Shown here in pieces: positions 24,840 through 34,618 of a stretch of DNA of 64,000 nucleotides. The stretch's first letter is position 1; each line of letters starts with the position of its first letter. This DNA is from Halorussus pelagicus (GTDB taxonomy: Archaea > Halobacteriota > Halobacteria > Halobacteriales > Haladaptataceae). The stretch lies in the NCBI RefSeq assembly GCF_004087835.1, contig NZ_CP035119.1, positions 1,736,001-1,800,000 of the forward strand. The letters run 5' to 3'. Under the pieces are notes generated by a model. That model did no database searches. It was not told the origin of the DNA and was given only the letters and a program-made list of their open reading frames with translations. The position numbers and the translations under genes were made by a program.

Positions 24840-25856
24840 ATGGATACGGCAGCTATCGAGGAATACGCTACGTACGTGAGGAACATCCTCGATGCGAATC
24901 CACAGATGGACGAGGCCAACACGAAGGCCAAACTTGTCCGTGACCTGATAGAGCTTCTCGACTGGGATTTTGCGACCGACGTGGAGTTAGAGTATCCGGT
25001 TCCGATGGCGACCCGGACTTACAAGGTCGATTACGCGCTCTTGCTGGAGGATACGCCGGTCGTCTTCGTCGAAGCGAAAAGTTCGGACTCGTCGCTCTCG
25101 GACGACCACCGCGAGCAACTACGGTCGTACATGCGCAACCAGAACATCGACTGGGGGCTACTCACCAACGGTCGGGAAAACGAAATCTACCAGCGTCACG
25201 TCGAAAATGCGAAGGTAACGGTCGAACGCCTCGGTAGTGCAAAGATTGACGAACTGTCTCAGAAGTCGAACCTCCTCTCTGCGCTTTCGAAACAGTCCAT
25301 CGAAACGGGTGAGGCCGAGCAAATCGCACAGCGAATCACCGAAATCGAACAGGCGAAGGACGAACTTCGAGACAACAAGGAAGAAATCGCTGAGGAAGTC
25401 GCGCGAACTATCGCCGAGCGAGTTGGCGACTCGATTTCTAAACAGGCCGAAAACGAGGCGAAGACGCTCGTGGACAATCTTGTCGCTGAGTTGAAAGAAG
25501 AGGCGGAGGCTGGATACGCAGAACCCGACACTTCTGATGGGTTCTGGGCGGAGGTAGAACGCGAGATAGGAATCGTGAAACAGGACGGCAATATAATCCT
25601 GCAGGAACAAAAGAGTGGAGCGAGTCAACTGCAAGCGTTTGTTAACTTTTTGCTTAGACAAGGCTATCTTGAGGAGACTGATGTTCCTATTCCAATGGGT
25701 CGGAAACGTTATCTTGTCAACACCGGACCAGTAGACCAACAAGGAGATAAGATGAAGCGACCGAAGCAGCTAGAAAACGGTCTATTCGTCGAAGCCAATC
25801 AAAAAACAGAGCAAATTAAACAAAACATTCTATACCTCGGCGAACAATACTCGTAG
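24840..25856 (+). CDS. orphan HsdR N-terminal-domain nuclease
   Basis: The 338-residue protein starts with the HSDR_N restriction-endonuclease fold: DWDFATDVELEYPV, then KVDYALLLEDTPVVFVEAK, giving the PD-(D/E)xK residues Asp64, Glu78 and Lys80. Residues about 140-235 are Glu/Lys/Arg-rich and predicted coiled coil. A C-terminal domain (about 255-338) contains LQAFVNFLLRQGYLEE and LENGLFVEANQKTEQIKQN. There is no helicase domain and no hsdM or hsdS nearby, so it is not a complete type I restriction enzyme. The 3' third is clearly richer in A and T than its neighbours, suggesting recent transfer. ATG 24840 is used because the preceding codons resemble intergenic sequence and a TATA-like CTTTAAG lies at 24816-24822. 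Confidence 0.8.
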   Translation: MDTAAIEEYATYVRNILDANPQMDEANTKAKLVRDLIELLDWDFATDVELEYPVPMATRTYKVDYALLLEDTPVVFVEAKSSDSSLSDDHREQLRSYMRNQNIDWGLLTNGRENEIYQRHVENAKVTVERLGSAKIDELSQKSNLLSALSKQSIETGEAEQIAQRITEIEQAKDELRDNKEEIAEEVARTIAERVGDSISKQAENEAKTLVDNLVAELKEEAEAGYAEPDTSDGFWAEVEREIGIVKQDGNIILQEQKSGASQLQAFVNFLLRQGYLEETDVPIPMGRKRYLVNTGPVDQQGDKMKRPKQLENGLFVEANQKTEQIKQNILYLGEQYS

Positions 25857-25857
25857 C

Positions 25858-26805
<948 letters not shown>

Positions 26806-27013
26806 TCAGCGGTTGAATCTTCGGGTCGCAGAAGGCGGCTCGGGTAAAAGGCCTCGTCACAAGGGGCTCGGTGGGGGTAACCCTCGTCACTGCCGCCTGC
26901 CGGAAGTAGGCGAGTCGGACTTTTGGCTCTTGCGTGTCCGTAGTCGTGTCTCGCCGACGTAACCGACCACGGACTATCGATTACTCCGTCACCCGACGAC
27001 CGCACGAGCAACG

Positions 27014-27538
27014 CTACTCCCAGTAGATACTGGCTCCGTCGTCGCTCCCGCCGTCGTCGCCGCGAGCCATCGCCCGAATCTTCTCCCGGTTCACGTTCTC
27101 GACCAAGTCGAGAGCGTCGTTCACCCACGCGTAGAGACCGACCCTGAGCCGCTTCTGAACCGTCTCGACCGGAACGGGCGAGTAGACGTTCACGTAGCCG
27201 CCGCTTTCGAGGAGTCGCTGGCGCTTGTCCAGCAGGCCGATGTCGGTCAGGTGGTTCAGTTGTCTGCCGACGGTGCTTCGGTCGATATCGAGTCGCTCGG
27301 CGATTTCCGCGGCGGTCGCTTCGTTCTCCTCCATGAGACAGAGACAGACGTGTAGTCCCGTCTCGGAGATACCGAAGACGTTCCGAAGGAGGTCCGGAAG
27401 TTCCGGCGACTCGACCACTCCGTCGCCATCGACGGCTACCACTCGACCGTCACAGCAGGTTGACGAAACACTGTCGAGCGAGATATTGCCGCACTCTCGG
27501 CACTCGTACACTTCGATTCGGTCGCTACCGTGAGCCAT
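27014..27538 (-). CDS. winged-helix regulator with N-terminal zinc ribbon
   Basis: A 174-residue protein. Residues 10-35 form a small zinc ribbon (YECRECGNISL then TCCDG). Residues about 55-125 form a winged helix of the TrmB/MarR type: TAAEIAERLDIDRSTVGRQL is the helix-turn-helix and LLESGGYVNVYSPV the wing. A helical C-terminal tail follows. It should act as a DNA-binding regulator; the ligand is unknown. The start at 27538 is chosen because it gives MAHGSDRIEVYECREC directly. It is divergent from the Tat-exported protein gene at 27725, a possible target. Confidence 0.85.
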   Translation of the reverse strand: MAHGSDRIEVYECRECGNISLDSVSSTCCDGRVVAVDGDGVVESPELPDLLRNVFGISETGLHVCLCLMEENEATAAEIAERLDIDRSTVGRQLNHLTDIGLLDKRQRLLESGGYVNVYSPVPVETVQKRLRVGLYAWVNDALDLVENVNREKIRAMARGDDGGSDDGASIYWE

Positions 27539-27724
27539 ACGCTCTTGTTCGGTACAACTCCTCAAGGGTGTTTGGTGGGTCGAGTATCGGACAGTTCGAC
27601 CGGGAAAGCTGCCGGGGCGCGCCTCCATCGCAAGATAGTCGCTCGTCTCTCGCTTTCGCATGCCGAGCGCACGACCGCACTGCGCTTATGTACACCCCCG
27701 TAGTCGGTTTCGCGGGGGAGAACG

Positions 27725-28780
27725 ATGACACACGACAGACGAGAGTTCCTGCAACTCGGCGCGCTCGCGGGGGTCGGCGCGCTGGGAACCGACCGCATCG
27801 CCGACGTACCGATTCGATTCGACCGCGACCGGCAGAGCGGCGACCTTGACTGGCCGGGAATCGACGTTCGCGTCACTCAGGAACGCGGGAGGACCGCCCA
27901 CTGGGTGCTTCCGGGGAGGCGACGGATAAGCGAGTACGTCTTCGGGACGCCGGACAATCCGCGCCGGACCGGCCGACACTGGGTCGATACCGCGGAGGGT
28001 CCGGTAAAGCAACTCTTAGAAGAACAGACGTATCAGGTGGGGCTTCCGGTCGAACAGCGCCGGACGACCGAGGACGGGTCGGCATTCACCGTCACCGAAA
28101 TCCTGACGGGGTACAGCGACGCCGCCGAGGAGGCCGCGGGCGAACTCGACGTGACGTACCGGGACCGCCAGCCGTGGGACACGCCGGGCGAATCAGGTGA
28201 TACGCGCGACACCGCCGAGGTGACCGCCCGGTTCAACGACCCCGCTGGCAACGAGTACGAGGTGATACTCGACCACATCGTCAAACCGCCGTTTCCGCCG
28301 TGGGAGACGGGTGGCGGCGTCGTGACCGGAACGTGGTTACACGGAATCACCGGCACGGGCACGCCGCTCATGCCGCGCCTGTTCAACTACGCGGCGCTGT
28401 GGGGCGTCGGGGCGCTACGGGTCAACGACGAACTCGTTGACGAGGGGCGCGTCATCCACTTCATGACCAGCGAGAACGTCCGCAAGGCCGACAGTTACGG
28501 GTTGGCGCTCGACGAGGAACTTCCGCTCACGGCGGACGAGCGCTTCCTCGGCCACCCGCACCACACCCACCTGTTCCTGCCGCCCATCAAGGCCACGCCG
28601 GAGGGTCCGACGCCGAGTCCGGTGCCGACCCAGTTCGAGTTACCGAACGGCGAGACCCAGCCGTTCGTCCACTTCATGTGGGACCAAGACACTATCGAAG
28701 AGGTGGTCGTCCGCGGAGCGAGCGCGGACGAGGGTGAAACAACGACAAGGGAACTCGCTGAGACGACCGACGACAGCTAA
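27725..28780 (+). CDS. Tat-exported protein of unknown function
   Basis: The 351-residue product has a twin-arginine signal, DRREFLQLGALAGVGALG, so it should be folded before export. The mature part is beta-rich, contains GTWLHGITGTGTPLMP, a His cluster LGHPHHTHLFLPP and VHFMWDQDT near the C-terminus. The His cluster could bind a metal, but no known family is recognised. The C-terminus is a short acidic Thr-rich tail. A putative regulator lies divergently upstream. Confidence 0.7.
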   Translation: MTHDRREFLQLGALAGVGALGTDRIADVPIRFDRDRQSGDLDWPGIDVRVTQERGRTAHWVLPGRRRISEYVFGTPDNPRRTGRHWVDTAEGPVKQLLEEQTYQVGLPVEQRRTTEDGSAFTVTEILTGYSDAAEEAAGELDVTYRDRQPWDTPGESGDTRDTAEVTARFNDPAGNEYEVILDHIVKPPFPPWETGGGVVTGTWLHGITGTGTPLMPRLFNYAALWGVGALRVNDELVDEGRVIHFMTSENVRKADSYGLALDEELPLTADERFLGHPHHTHLFLPPIKATPEGPTPSPVPTQFELPNGETQPFVHFMWDQDTIEEVVVRGASADEGETTTRELAETTDDS

Positions 28781-28895
28781 TCGGTAGCCGCCGACAGTCA
28801 CCCGTCAACCGAACCTGCGCTGACGGAGCCGTCGTCCGAAGAGAAGATGCCAATACCCCTGCCTCTCGACTGACTACCCGGTTCGTCTGAGTCGG

Positions 28896-29036
28896 TTGGT
28901 TGGCGACGACGACCCGAGCGTCGAGTATCCGACCTGCGTCGCGCTCGTCGGCGTCGCCGGTCTGCTCGCCGTTCGGACGCTCTACGGCGATAGCTCGGCG
29001 AGGCGGGCCGTCGGCGCGCCCGCGGACGACGACTGA
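28896..29036 (+). CDS. possible 46-residue remnant or small membrane ORF
   Basis: In the 288-nt gap between two genes, a frame opening with TTG reads LVGDDDPSVEYPTCVALVGV and continues with a hydrophobic segment and an acidic tail ending PADDD. It has typical codon use and one plausible membrane helix. No ATG, TATA box or ribosome binding site supports it, and the frame stays open upstream, so a gene remnant is as likely as a live gene. Nothing else is seen in this gap. Confidence 0.25.
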   Translation: MVGDDDPSVEYPTCVALVGVAGLLAVRTLYGDSSARRAVGAPADDD

Positions 29037-29068
29037 CGGTCAGTCGCGCCACGCCGACGGTTCCGAAC

Positions 29069-30355
29069 TCACTCCTGCCACGCCGACAACTCCCGCAGTT
29101 CGTCCGCTACTTCCGAAATCTCTCCCGCGTCCAGCACGCCGCGCTCCGTGACGACGCCCGAGATTGCGTCCGCGGGCGTCGCGTCGAACGTCGGATTCAG
29201 TACCTTGATTTCGGCGTCGCCGTCGTACACGTCTTCGGCGTCGCCCTCTTCCGGATACGTCTCGTCGTCGGTCCGCACCTTGTCGCTCGCGGCGACGGCG
29301 TAGACCGGGACGCCTTCCCTGTTCGCGGCCAGCGCCGCGCCCCGCGTGCCGGTCTTGTTCACTACGCGCCCGTTGGGGAGTACCGCGTCCGCGCCGACGA
29401 CCACGGCGTCCACCTCCTCGGTCGCCAGCACGCGAGCGATGGCGGCGTCGGTGTGGAGCGCCACGTCGGTTTCAGTTGCGAGGGCCTCCGCGACGCCGAC
29501 GCCCTCCCGCGCCGGGCGCGACTCGGCGATGAAGACTTGCTCGGCCGCGGGAAGGGCGTCCAGCACGGTACCCGACCGTGAGAGGGTCAGGACGCGCTCG
29601 CCGCGAATTTCGTCGGCGGCGTTCTCGGCGGCCGCCTCGTCGGCGCGGAAGGCGCGCTCGATGCCCTCGCGGGCGGCCCGCTCGACCGCTTCGGCGGTCC
29701 GCTCGTCGCTCGCTTCGGCCATTGCGCGATTCACTCGGTTGCCGACTGCGGCCATGCTCGGCCGGGCGTCGAGCAGTCGCTCGGCGATGGCGACGAGTTG
29801 GGACCACCTGTCTGCGTCGGGGTCGTTCGCCGCGAACGACCCCGCCCGGTCGCGCAGGACTTCGAGCGCCCGGACCGAAAGGTACGCTGACCCGTGCCTG
29901 TCGTCCTCGGCGACCTGCTGAATGGTCGGTCCGACCCGCGAGTAGGACGCCCAGAGGTTCGGGACGGTCTCGCGCCGGAGGATTTCGGTCGGGTGGACCC
30001 ACTCGAACTCGCTGGTCTCCCAGTTCGTCTCGGCGTCGCGTCGCTCGCAGTCGAAGCAGTAGGGATGGACGGTCCACTCGGTGTCGAGGTCCTTGTCCTC
30101 GAAACTGAACGGGACGCCCTCGCGGGCGAGCGTGCAGGCGTCGAGCAGTCCGGTCTCCTCGGCGATTTCTTCGCGGGCCGCGGCGAGCGCGGACTCGGGG
30201 GACGCAGTTTGTCTTCCGGCGTCCGGGGCACCTTCGACGTGGCCCGCGACGCCGCCCCACTCGCCGGGGTAGGTGCCGACCTCTTCGGAGCGGCCCAAGA
30301 GAAGGACCTCGCCGCGATTCCGCAGAAAGCAGGTGACGACGTGTGTCTCGTCCAT
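29069..30355 (-). CDS. NUDIX hydrolase fused to eIF2B-like / ribose-1,5-bisphosphate isomerase-like domain
   Basis: The 428-residue protein joins two domains. Residues 1-150 are NUDIX (VVTCFLRNRGEVLLLGRS, GEWGGVAGHVEG and the helix AAREEIAEETGL). Residues about 185-428 are an initiation-factor-2B-like fold, with LSRSGTVLDAL, ESRPAREGVGVAE, VVVGADAVLPNGRVVNKTGT and FDATPADAISGVVTERG. The second domain is related to archaeal R15P isomerase and methylthioribose-1-phosphate isomerase as well as eIF2B. The fusion suggests a nucleotide or sugar-phosphate pathway in which a nucleoside diphosphate derivative is hydrolysed and the product isomerised. The exact substrate is inference. Confidence 0.88.
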   Translation of the reverse strand: MDETHVVTCFLRNRGEVLLLGRSEEVGTYPGEWGGVAGHVEGAPDAGRQTASPESALAAAREEIAEETGLLDACTLAREGVPFSFEDKDLDTEWTVHPYCFDCERRDAETNWETSEFEWVHPTEILRRETVPNLWASYSRVGPTIQQVAEDDRHGSAYLSVRALEVLRDRAGSFAANDPDADRWSQLVAIAERLLDARPSMAAVGNRVNRAMAEASDERTAEAVERAAREGIERAFRADEAAAENAADEIRGERVLTLSRSGTVLDALPAAEQVFIAESRPAREGVGVAEALATETDVALHTDAAIARVLATEEVDAVVVGADAVLPNGRVVNKTGTRGAALAANREGVPVYAVAASDKVRTDDETYPEEGDAEDVYDGDAEIKVLNPTFDATPADAISGVVTERGVLDAGEISEVADELRELSAWQE

Positions 30356-30443
30356 ACCGACAGATCGGGTTCGGACGGCTTGAATTTCGGGTTCGCACCG
30401 CGAAAGAAGTCTCAGCGAAATCGGTCGGCGATGGCGAACGCGC

Positions 30444-32102
30444 CTACGACGCCGCGGCCGTGACGCTTCCTTCGGCCGTCGTCGCGTTTGCCGTCGCGTT
30501 CGTCGTCTCGTTTCCGACTATCTCGGCGGGGTCGGCGACGGTCTCGACGGACTGGTTCGCCGCCGAAATCGGGCCGATATCCCGATTGACTTCCGAGAGA
30601 CCCTCGACGGTCGGCGCGTTCACGATGGTCACGTTCCGGCCGTCTACCTTCAGGTGGAAGGCGTCGGCGAACCCGCCGTCGGGGATGCGCCACGTATTCG
30701 GGCCGACCTGCTCGCCGCCCCAGTATTCGAGGACGCGCTGGTAGCCCCTGATGAACTGCTGGGCGTGCTGTGGCGAGTCCCACGCGAGTTTCCAGACGTA
30801 GCCGAGTTCGCCCTCTTCGTTCTCGTAGACGTGGAGTCGGTCGCCGTCCCAGCCAGTCGAGTAGTTCGACTCGTAGTTGAGCGGGTCGGTCTCACTGAGA
30901 CCGCCCGACTGGTTGTAGTCGAACCACTCTTCGGCCGGGACGATTTCGGTCTCTCTCCCGCTGTCGTAGTACGGGTAGACGAACGTCATCATCACCGCGG
31001 CCTCACCGAGTCGGGCGTAGCCGGGCCGGTCGGGCGCTCGTACGCGCTCCCACGCGTCGGTCGTGGCGTCGGTCAGCGTCACGTTCGTCGGCGGGTCACT
31101 CCGGTACTTCAGCGGGTGGATGACCTGCTCGGCGCTCGCTGGTAGGTTCGCGTACATCGCGTTCACGGCGTCCCATCCGCCCACGTTCCGGACCATCCGG
31201 ACGAACGCGGGACCGTCGCTGTACGGTTGGAACTTCAGCAGGTAGACGCCGATGTTGGCGAGTTCGCCGCGCTGGCCGCGCTCGGGCGCGTCGAGACACT
31301 GCCACCCCTCGCTACACCGTCGCTCGTAGAGCGTTTCGGTGTAACTCGCGTCGCCCTCGACGAGACCGTTCCGGGCGTTCACTTGGTCGCGCAGTTTCGC
31401 GTCGAACGGACTTCCGGCGAGGTCGAACTGCTGGTCCTGCCACGCGTGCATCAGTTCGTGCGCGAGCGTCAACTCGTCGAGGCGAAGCTCCTCGGCGCTT
31501 TCAGCGATGACCACTATTTCGTCGGTCTGCGGGCTGTAGAACCCGAGGACGCCGCTCCCGCGGTTCTCGGTCTGGACCGCGATGGAGTCGTTGTCCTCGC
31601 CGACGAGCAACAGGGCCTCGAACTTCCCGTTGTCGAACGTCCGAAGTCGCTCGGGGACGTTCTGGCTCGCCTGCGCTCGCCGGAACTCCTCGCGGCTAAT
31701 GACCGACACGGGAACGGTCTGGTCGAATTCGACGCACCGCACCGCCTCGACGCGGGCCATCGTCCGCGAGACGATTCGCTTGCGCTCGCCCCGCTGGACC
31801 CCGTCGCTCTGGTCCACGTCGATGGACTCGTCGTACCAGATGCCGTTCTCCCACCCCCTCACGTCGGAGTCGGGGTCCGACCCGTTCTCGGGCGGGGTCG
31901 CCGCGCAACTCGCGGTCCGGGCCGCGTCGCTCCCGTCCTGTGCGCTCGCGCTCGGCGTCGGTTCCGCCGGGGTGACCCCTGTGTCGGTGTCTCCGGGCGT
32001 CGCGTCGGCGTCCGCGCCACTGAGCGTCGCCCCGGCGACTCCCGACCCGAGCAGTGCGATTACCAATAGTACGGCCGTCAGTCTACTGCCCCGTGGTTGC
32101 AT
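30444..32102 (-). CDS. Hvo_1808-family surface protein with HExxH-like site
   Basis: The 552-residue product has a signal peptide (RLTAVLLVIALLGSGVAGATL) and a Thr/Asp-rich linker. The globular domain contains LTLAHELMHAWQDQQFDL, a zincin-type HExxH motif, followed by NGLVEGDASYTETLYE, which could supply the third ligand. The overall pattern matches haloarchaeal Hvo_1808-type surface proteins. It may be an extracellular metalloprotease or an inactive relative. The C-terminus ends in an Asn/Thr-rich stretch (ETTNATANATT) with N-glycosylation sequons and no PGF-CTERM. ATG 32102 is chosen over 32111 because it is closer to the signal peptide. Confidence 0.8.
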   Translation of the reverse strand: MQPRGSRLTAVLLVIALLGSGVAGATLSGADADATPGDTDTGVTPAEPTPSASAQDGSDAARTASCAATPPENGSDPDSDVRGWENGIWYDESIDVDQSDGVQRGERKRIVSRTMARVEAVRCVEFDQTVPVSVISREEFRRAQASQNVPERLRTFDNGKFEALLLVGEDNDSIAVQTENRGSGVLGFYSPQTDEIVVIAESAEELRLDELTLAHELMHAWQDQQFDLAGSPFDAKLRDQVNARNGLVEGDASYTETLYERRCSEGWQCLDAPERGQRGELANIGVYLLKFQPYSDGPAFVRMVRNVGGWDAVNAMYANLPASAEQVIHPLKYRSDPPTNVTLTDATTDAWERVRAPDRPGYARLGEAAVMMTFVYPYYDSGRETEIVPAEEWFDYNQSGGLSETDPLNYESNYSTGWDGDRLHVYENEEGELGYVWKLAWDSPQHAQQFIRGYQRVLEYWGGEQVGPNTWRIPDGGFADAFHLKVDGRNVTIVNAPTVEGLSEVNRDIGPISAANQSVETVADPAEIVGNETTNATANATTAEGSVTAAAS

Positions 32103-32111
32103 TACCCACAT

Positions 32112-32554
32112 CTCCCCCGAGAGAAAGCACGGACGCGTCGGGGATAAAGGTCATCGCCCGCGAGTGTGGAGCGTCGGGAGAGGTTGTCAGTCTCGCTTGT
32201 GGGTCTCGGTGGACGGATTCGAAGAAGCTAGCTTCAGACTTGAGACACTCATACTGCACCCGCACGGCACCGTGACCGCGAACCTCACGCCTCCCCAACC
32301 GATTCGCTCACTCTCTCACTACGTTCGGTCGTTCACTCATCCACCGTCAGAGGCACACTCTGACGAGCCTGCACTCGCTTCGCTCGCGCAGACCTCTCGC
32401 GGATGGGCGCGGCGCGCAGTTGTGCGCCGCGCCCGCAAGCGCCGGACGATGTTTCTACCAGCGCGCTCGTCTCTTCTCCTGCCACCGAGCACCGCCGTCG
32501 TATCGCTTGCCCATTTCGGGCGGGTTTTTACCGCCGACGCGCCAATCTCCGGGC
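32112..32554. other. 443-nt gap with strong hairpins, no gene
   Basis: No ORF here looks like a real gene. Two strong inverted repeats are present: GTCAGAG/CTCTGAC (32346-32352 with 32358-32364) and a 14-bp near-perfect GC-rich hairpin, GGGCGCGGCGCGCA with TGTGCGCCGCGCCC (32405-32418 with 32421-32434). The cofE TATA box is at 32525-32532. Composition resembles haloarchaeal intergenic repeat remnants; a non-coding RNA is possible. Confidence 0.5.
32525..32532 (+). promoter_or_regulatory. TATA box of cofE
   Basis: TTTTTACC is centred about 27 nt before the cofE ATG, consistent with a leaderless transcript. Confidence 0.6.
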
Positions 32555-33322
32555 ATGGACGTGTTCGCGGTGCCGGGACTCCCTGAAGTCCGGCCGGGCG
32601 ACGACCTCGCGGCCCTCGTGGAGGCGCAGGCCGACCTTCGAGACGACGACGTACTGCTGGTCGCCAGCACCATCGTCTCGAAAGCGGAGGGGCGGCGCGC
32701 CGACTTGGAGGAGTTCCCGGCGGGACCCAGAGCGACGGAACTCGCGGAACGACTCGAAGACATCTCCGGCGAGGAGAAAGACCCCCGGTTCGCGCAGGCC
32801 GTGCTTGAGGAGAGTACCGAGATAATCATGGACGCGCCGTTCCTGCTGACGGCGACGAAGTTCGGCCACGTCGGCGTCAACGCGGGCATCGACCGCTCGA
32901 ACGTGGGCGACGATGGCGCAGACCTCCTGCTCCTGCCCGAACGCCCGAGCGAGAGCGCGGCCCGGATTCGCCAAAATCTCGATGCCGACCCCGCCGTCGT
33001 CGTGACCGACACCTCCGGGCGACCCTTCCGTCACGGCCAGCGCGGAGTCGCAATCGGGTGGTCGGGCATCCCGGCCTCGCGCGACTGGCGCGGCGAGGAG
33101 GACCGCGACGGCCACGAACTCGAAGTCACCGTCGAGACCGTGGTGGACGAACTCGCGGCGGCCGCAAACCTCGTGACCGGCGAGGGCGACGACGGTCTCC
33201 CCGTGGCGGTCGTCCGCGACTGGGAGTTCGGCGACCACGAGGGGAGCGACAACCTCTACCGCGACGTGGACGGCGACTTCGTCCGGCAGGCGCTCAGGGG
33301 GTGGGAGTTTGCGCGGAATTGA
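32555..33322 (+). CDS. cofE: coenzyme F420-0:L-glutamate ligase
   Basis: CofE adds L-glutamate residues to F420-0 in the synthesis of coenzyme F420. The 255-residue product contains VLLVASTIVSKAEGR near the N-terminus, KDPRFAQAVLEE, NAGIDRSNVG and VVTDTSGRPFRHGQRGVAIG, all typical CofE blocks including the nucleotide and metal site. TATA spacing supports ATG 32555. The next gene, an F420-dependent enzyme, begins inside the cofE 3' end, so the two form an operon linking cofactor synthesis with use. Confidence 0.94.
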   Translation: MDVFAVPGLPEVRPGDDLAALVEAQADLRDDDVLLVASTIVSKAEGRRADLEEFPAGPRATELAERLEDISGEEKDPRFAQAVLEESTEIIMDAPFLLTATKFGHVGVNAGIDRSNVGDDGADLLLLPERPSESAARIRQNLDADPAVVVTDTSGRPFRHGQRGVAIGWSGIPASRDWRGEEDRDGHELEVTVETVVDELAAAANLVTGEGDDGLPVAVVRDWEFGDHEGSDNLYRDVDGDFVRQALRGWEFARN

Positions 33323-34289
33323 ACTCACGCCCGAGCATCCGATTTCGGACCTCGTGGAAATCGGCCAGCGCGCCGAAAACGAGGGCTTCGACGCCCTCTT
33401 TGCCAGTTGCCACTACAACAACCGCGACCCCTTCGCCGTCCTCGATAGGGTGGCCGCGGCGACCGACGACCTCCGGGTCGGGCCGGGCGTCGCCAACCCC
33501 TACGAGACTCATCCGGTCTCGCTCGCGTCGCGGGTCGCCACGCTTGACGAGGTCAGCGACGGCCGGGCGCTCTGCGGTCTCGGCGCGGGCGACCGCTCGA
33601 CGCTCCGAAATCTCGGCTTCGAGCGCGACAGGCCGCTCCGGCGCGTGCTGGAGGCGATGAAGGTCTCCCAGAAGCTCTGGGCGGGCGAGCGCGTGGACCA
33701 CGACGGCACCTTTCAGGCGACCGACGCGGGCCTTAACTACCCGGACGCCGTGAGCGACGTGCCGGTCTACGTCGGCGCGCAGGGACCCCACATGATTCGG
33801 ATGGCCGCGAAACACGCCGACGGCGTGCTGGTCAACGCCTCGCACCCCGACGACTTCGCGTGGGCCGACGAGCAGGTCGGGCAGGGGTTGGCCGACAGGC
33901 CCGACGGGCGCGGCGACTTCGACTTTGCGGCCTACGCCAGCGTCAGCGTCGCCGAGGACGCCGACGCGGCGCGGGAGGCCGCGCGCCCGCCGGTCGCGTT
34001 CATCGCGGCCGGAGCGGCCCCGCCGGTCCTCGACAGACACGGCATCGACCGCGAGCGGGCCGAGGCAATCGGCGAGACCATCGAGTCGGGCGACTTTGCG
34101 GCGGCGTTCGAGCGCGTGACGCCCGCGATGATAGACGCCTTCTGCATCGCTGGCACGCCCGACGAAGCCGCCGAGAAGATGGCGGGCGTGCTGGAGTACG
34201 CCGATAGCTTCGTCGCCGGGTCGCCGCTCGGTCCGGACCCGACGGAGTCGGTCGGTCTCGTCGCGGCGGCGCTGGACGAGGCCGAGTAG
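33309..34289 (+). CDS. Mer-like F420-dependent LLM-class oxidoreductase
   Basis: The 326-residue protein is a luciferase-like (LLM) TIM-barrel enzyme closest to 5,10-methylenetetrahydromethanopterin reductase (Mer). Features: RGIELTPEHPISDLVEIGQ at the N-terminus, FASCHYNNRDPF, VGPGVANPYETHPV and CGLGAGDRSTL. It would use reduced F420 on a one-carbon or related substrate; haloarchaea lack methanogenesis, so folate-linked one-carbon metabolism is a plausible role. The start is TTG 33309, overlapping cofE by 14 nt, because the homologous N-terminus begins exactly there and no ATG fits. A purine-rich AGGGGG just upstream may serve as a ribosome binding site. Confidence 0.88.
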   Translation: MRGIELTPEHPISDLVEIGQRAENEGFDALFASCHYNNRDPFAVLDRVAAATDDLRVGPGVANPYETHPVSLASRVATLDEVSDGRALCGLGAGDRSTLRNLGFERDRPLRRVLEAMKVSQKLWAGERVDHDGTFQATDAGLNYPDAVSDVPVYVGAQGPHMIRMAAKHADGVLVNASHPDDFAWADEQVGQGLADRPDGRGDFDFAAYASVSVAEDADAAREAARPPVAFIAAGAAPPVLDRHGIDRERAEAIGETIESGDFAAAFERVTPAMIDAFCIAGTPDEAAEKMAGVLEYADSFVAGSPLGPDPTESVGLVAAALDEAE

Positions 34290-34299
34290 AAGGAGAACG

Positions 34300-34506
34300 T
34301 TATCGGCGCTGTGCGGGCGGTTGTCCGACCGAGTCGGGCATGATGAAGTCGATGGCCGCGCCCGCCGCGAGGTACGCCAGCGCGAGCGACGACCCCGCGA
34401 CGAAGACGAACCCGACCGCCAGCAGGATGATGGAAGTGGGGAACGCCAGCGCGGCGTCGGTGAAGTAGCCGATCATGTCCACGACGTTCTGGATGATGCT
34501 CGCCAT
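34300..34506 (-). CDS. 68-residue membrane protein
   Basis: A small protein with two hydrophobic segments (PTSIILLAVGFVFVAGSSLALAY and LAAGAAIDFI) and a hydrophilic tail QPPAQRR. It resembles small conserved haloarchaeal membrane proteins of unknown role. It is convergent with the Mer-like gene and divergent from the zinc-finger gene at 34619. Confidence 0.65.
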   Translation of the reverse strand: MASIIQNVVDMIGYFTDAALAFPTSIILLAVGFVFVAGSSLALAYLAAGAAIDFIMPDSVGQPPAQRR

Positions 34507-34618
34507 GTCTACATCTGTGGAGTCGGGATACTTGTTTGCTCCGTATGCGTGCGAGCGGTCTACCGGCTATCGACTGCGCTCCGCTACCCTTACGACGGGG
34601 GCCGCCGTAGTCGCGGCC

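Noticed and set aside
28798-29052. 84-codon Arg-rich minus-strand ORF in the 28.8-29.1 kb gap
   Set aside because: Extreme Arg/Ser composition is typical of an out-of-frame reading in high-GC DNA; the plus-strand frame is more gene-like.
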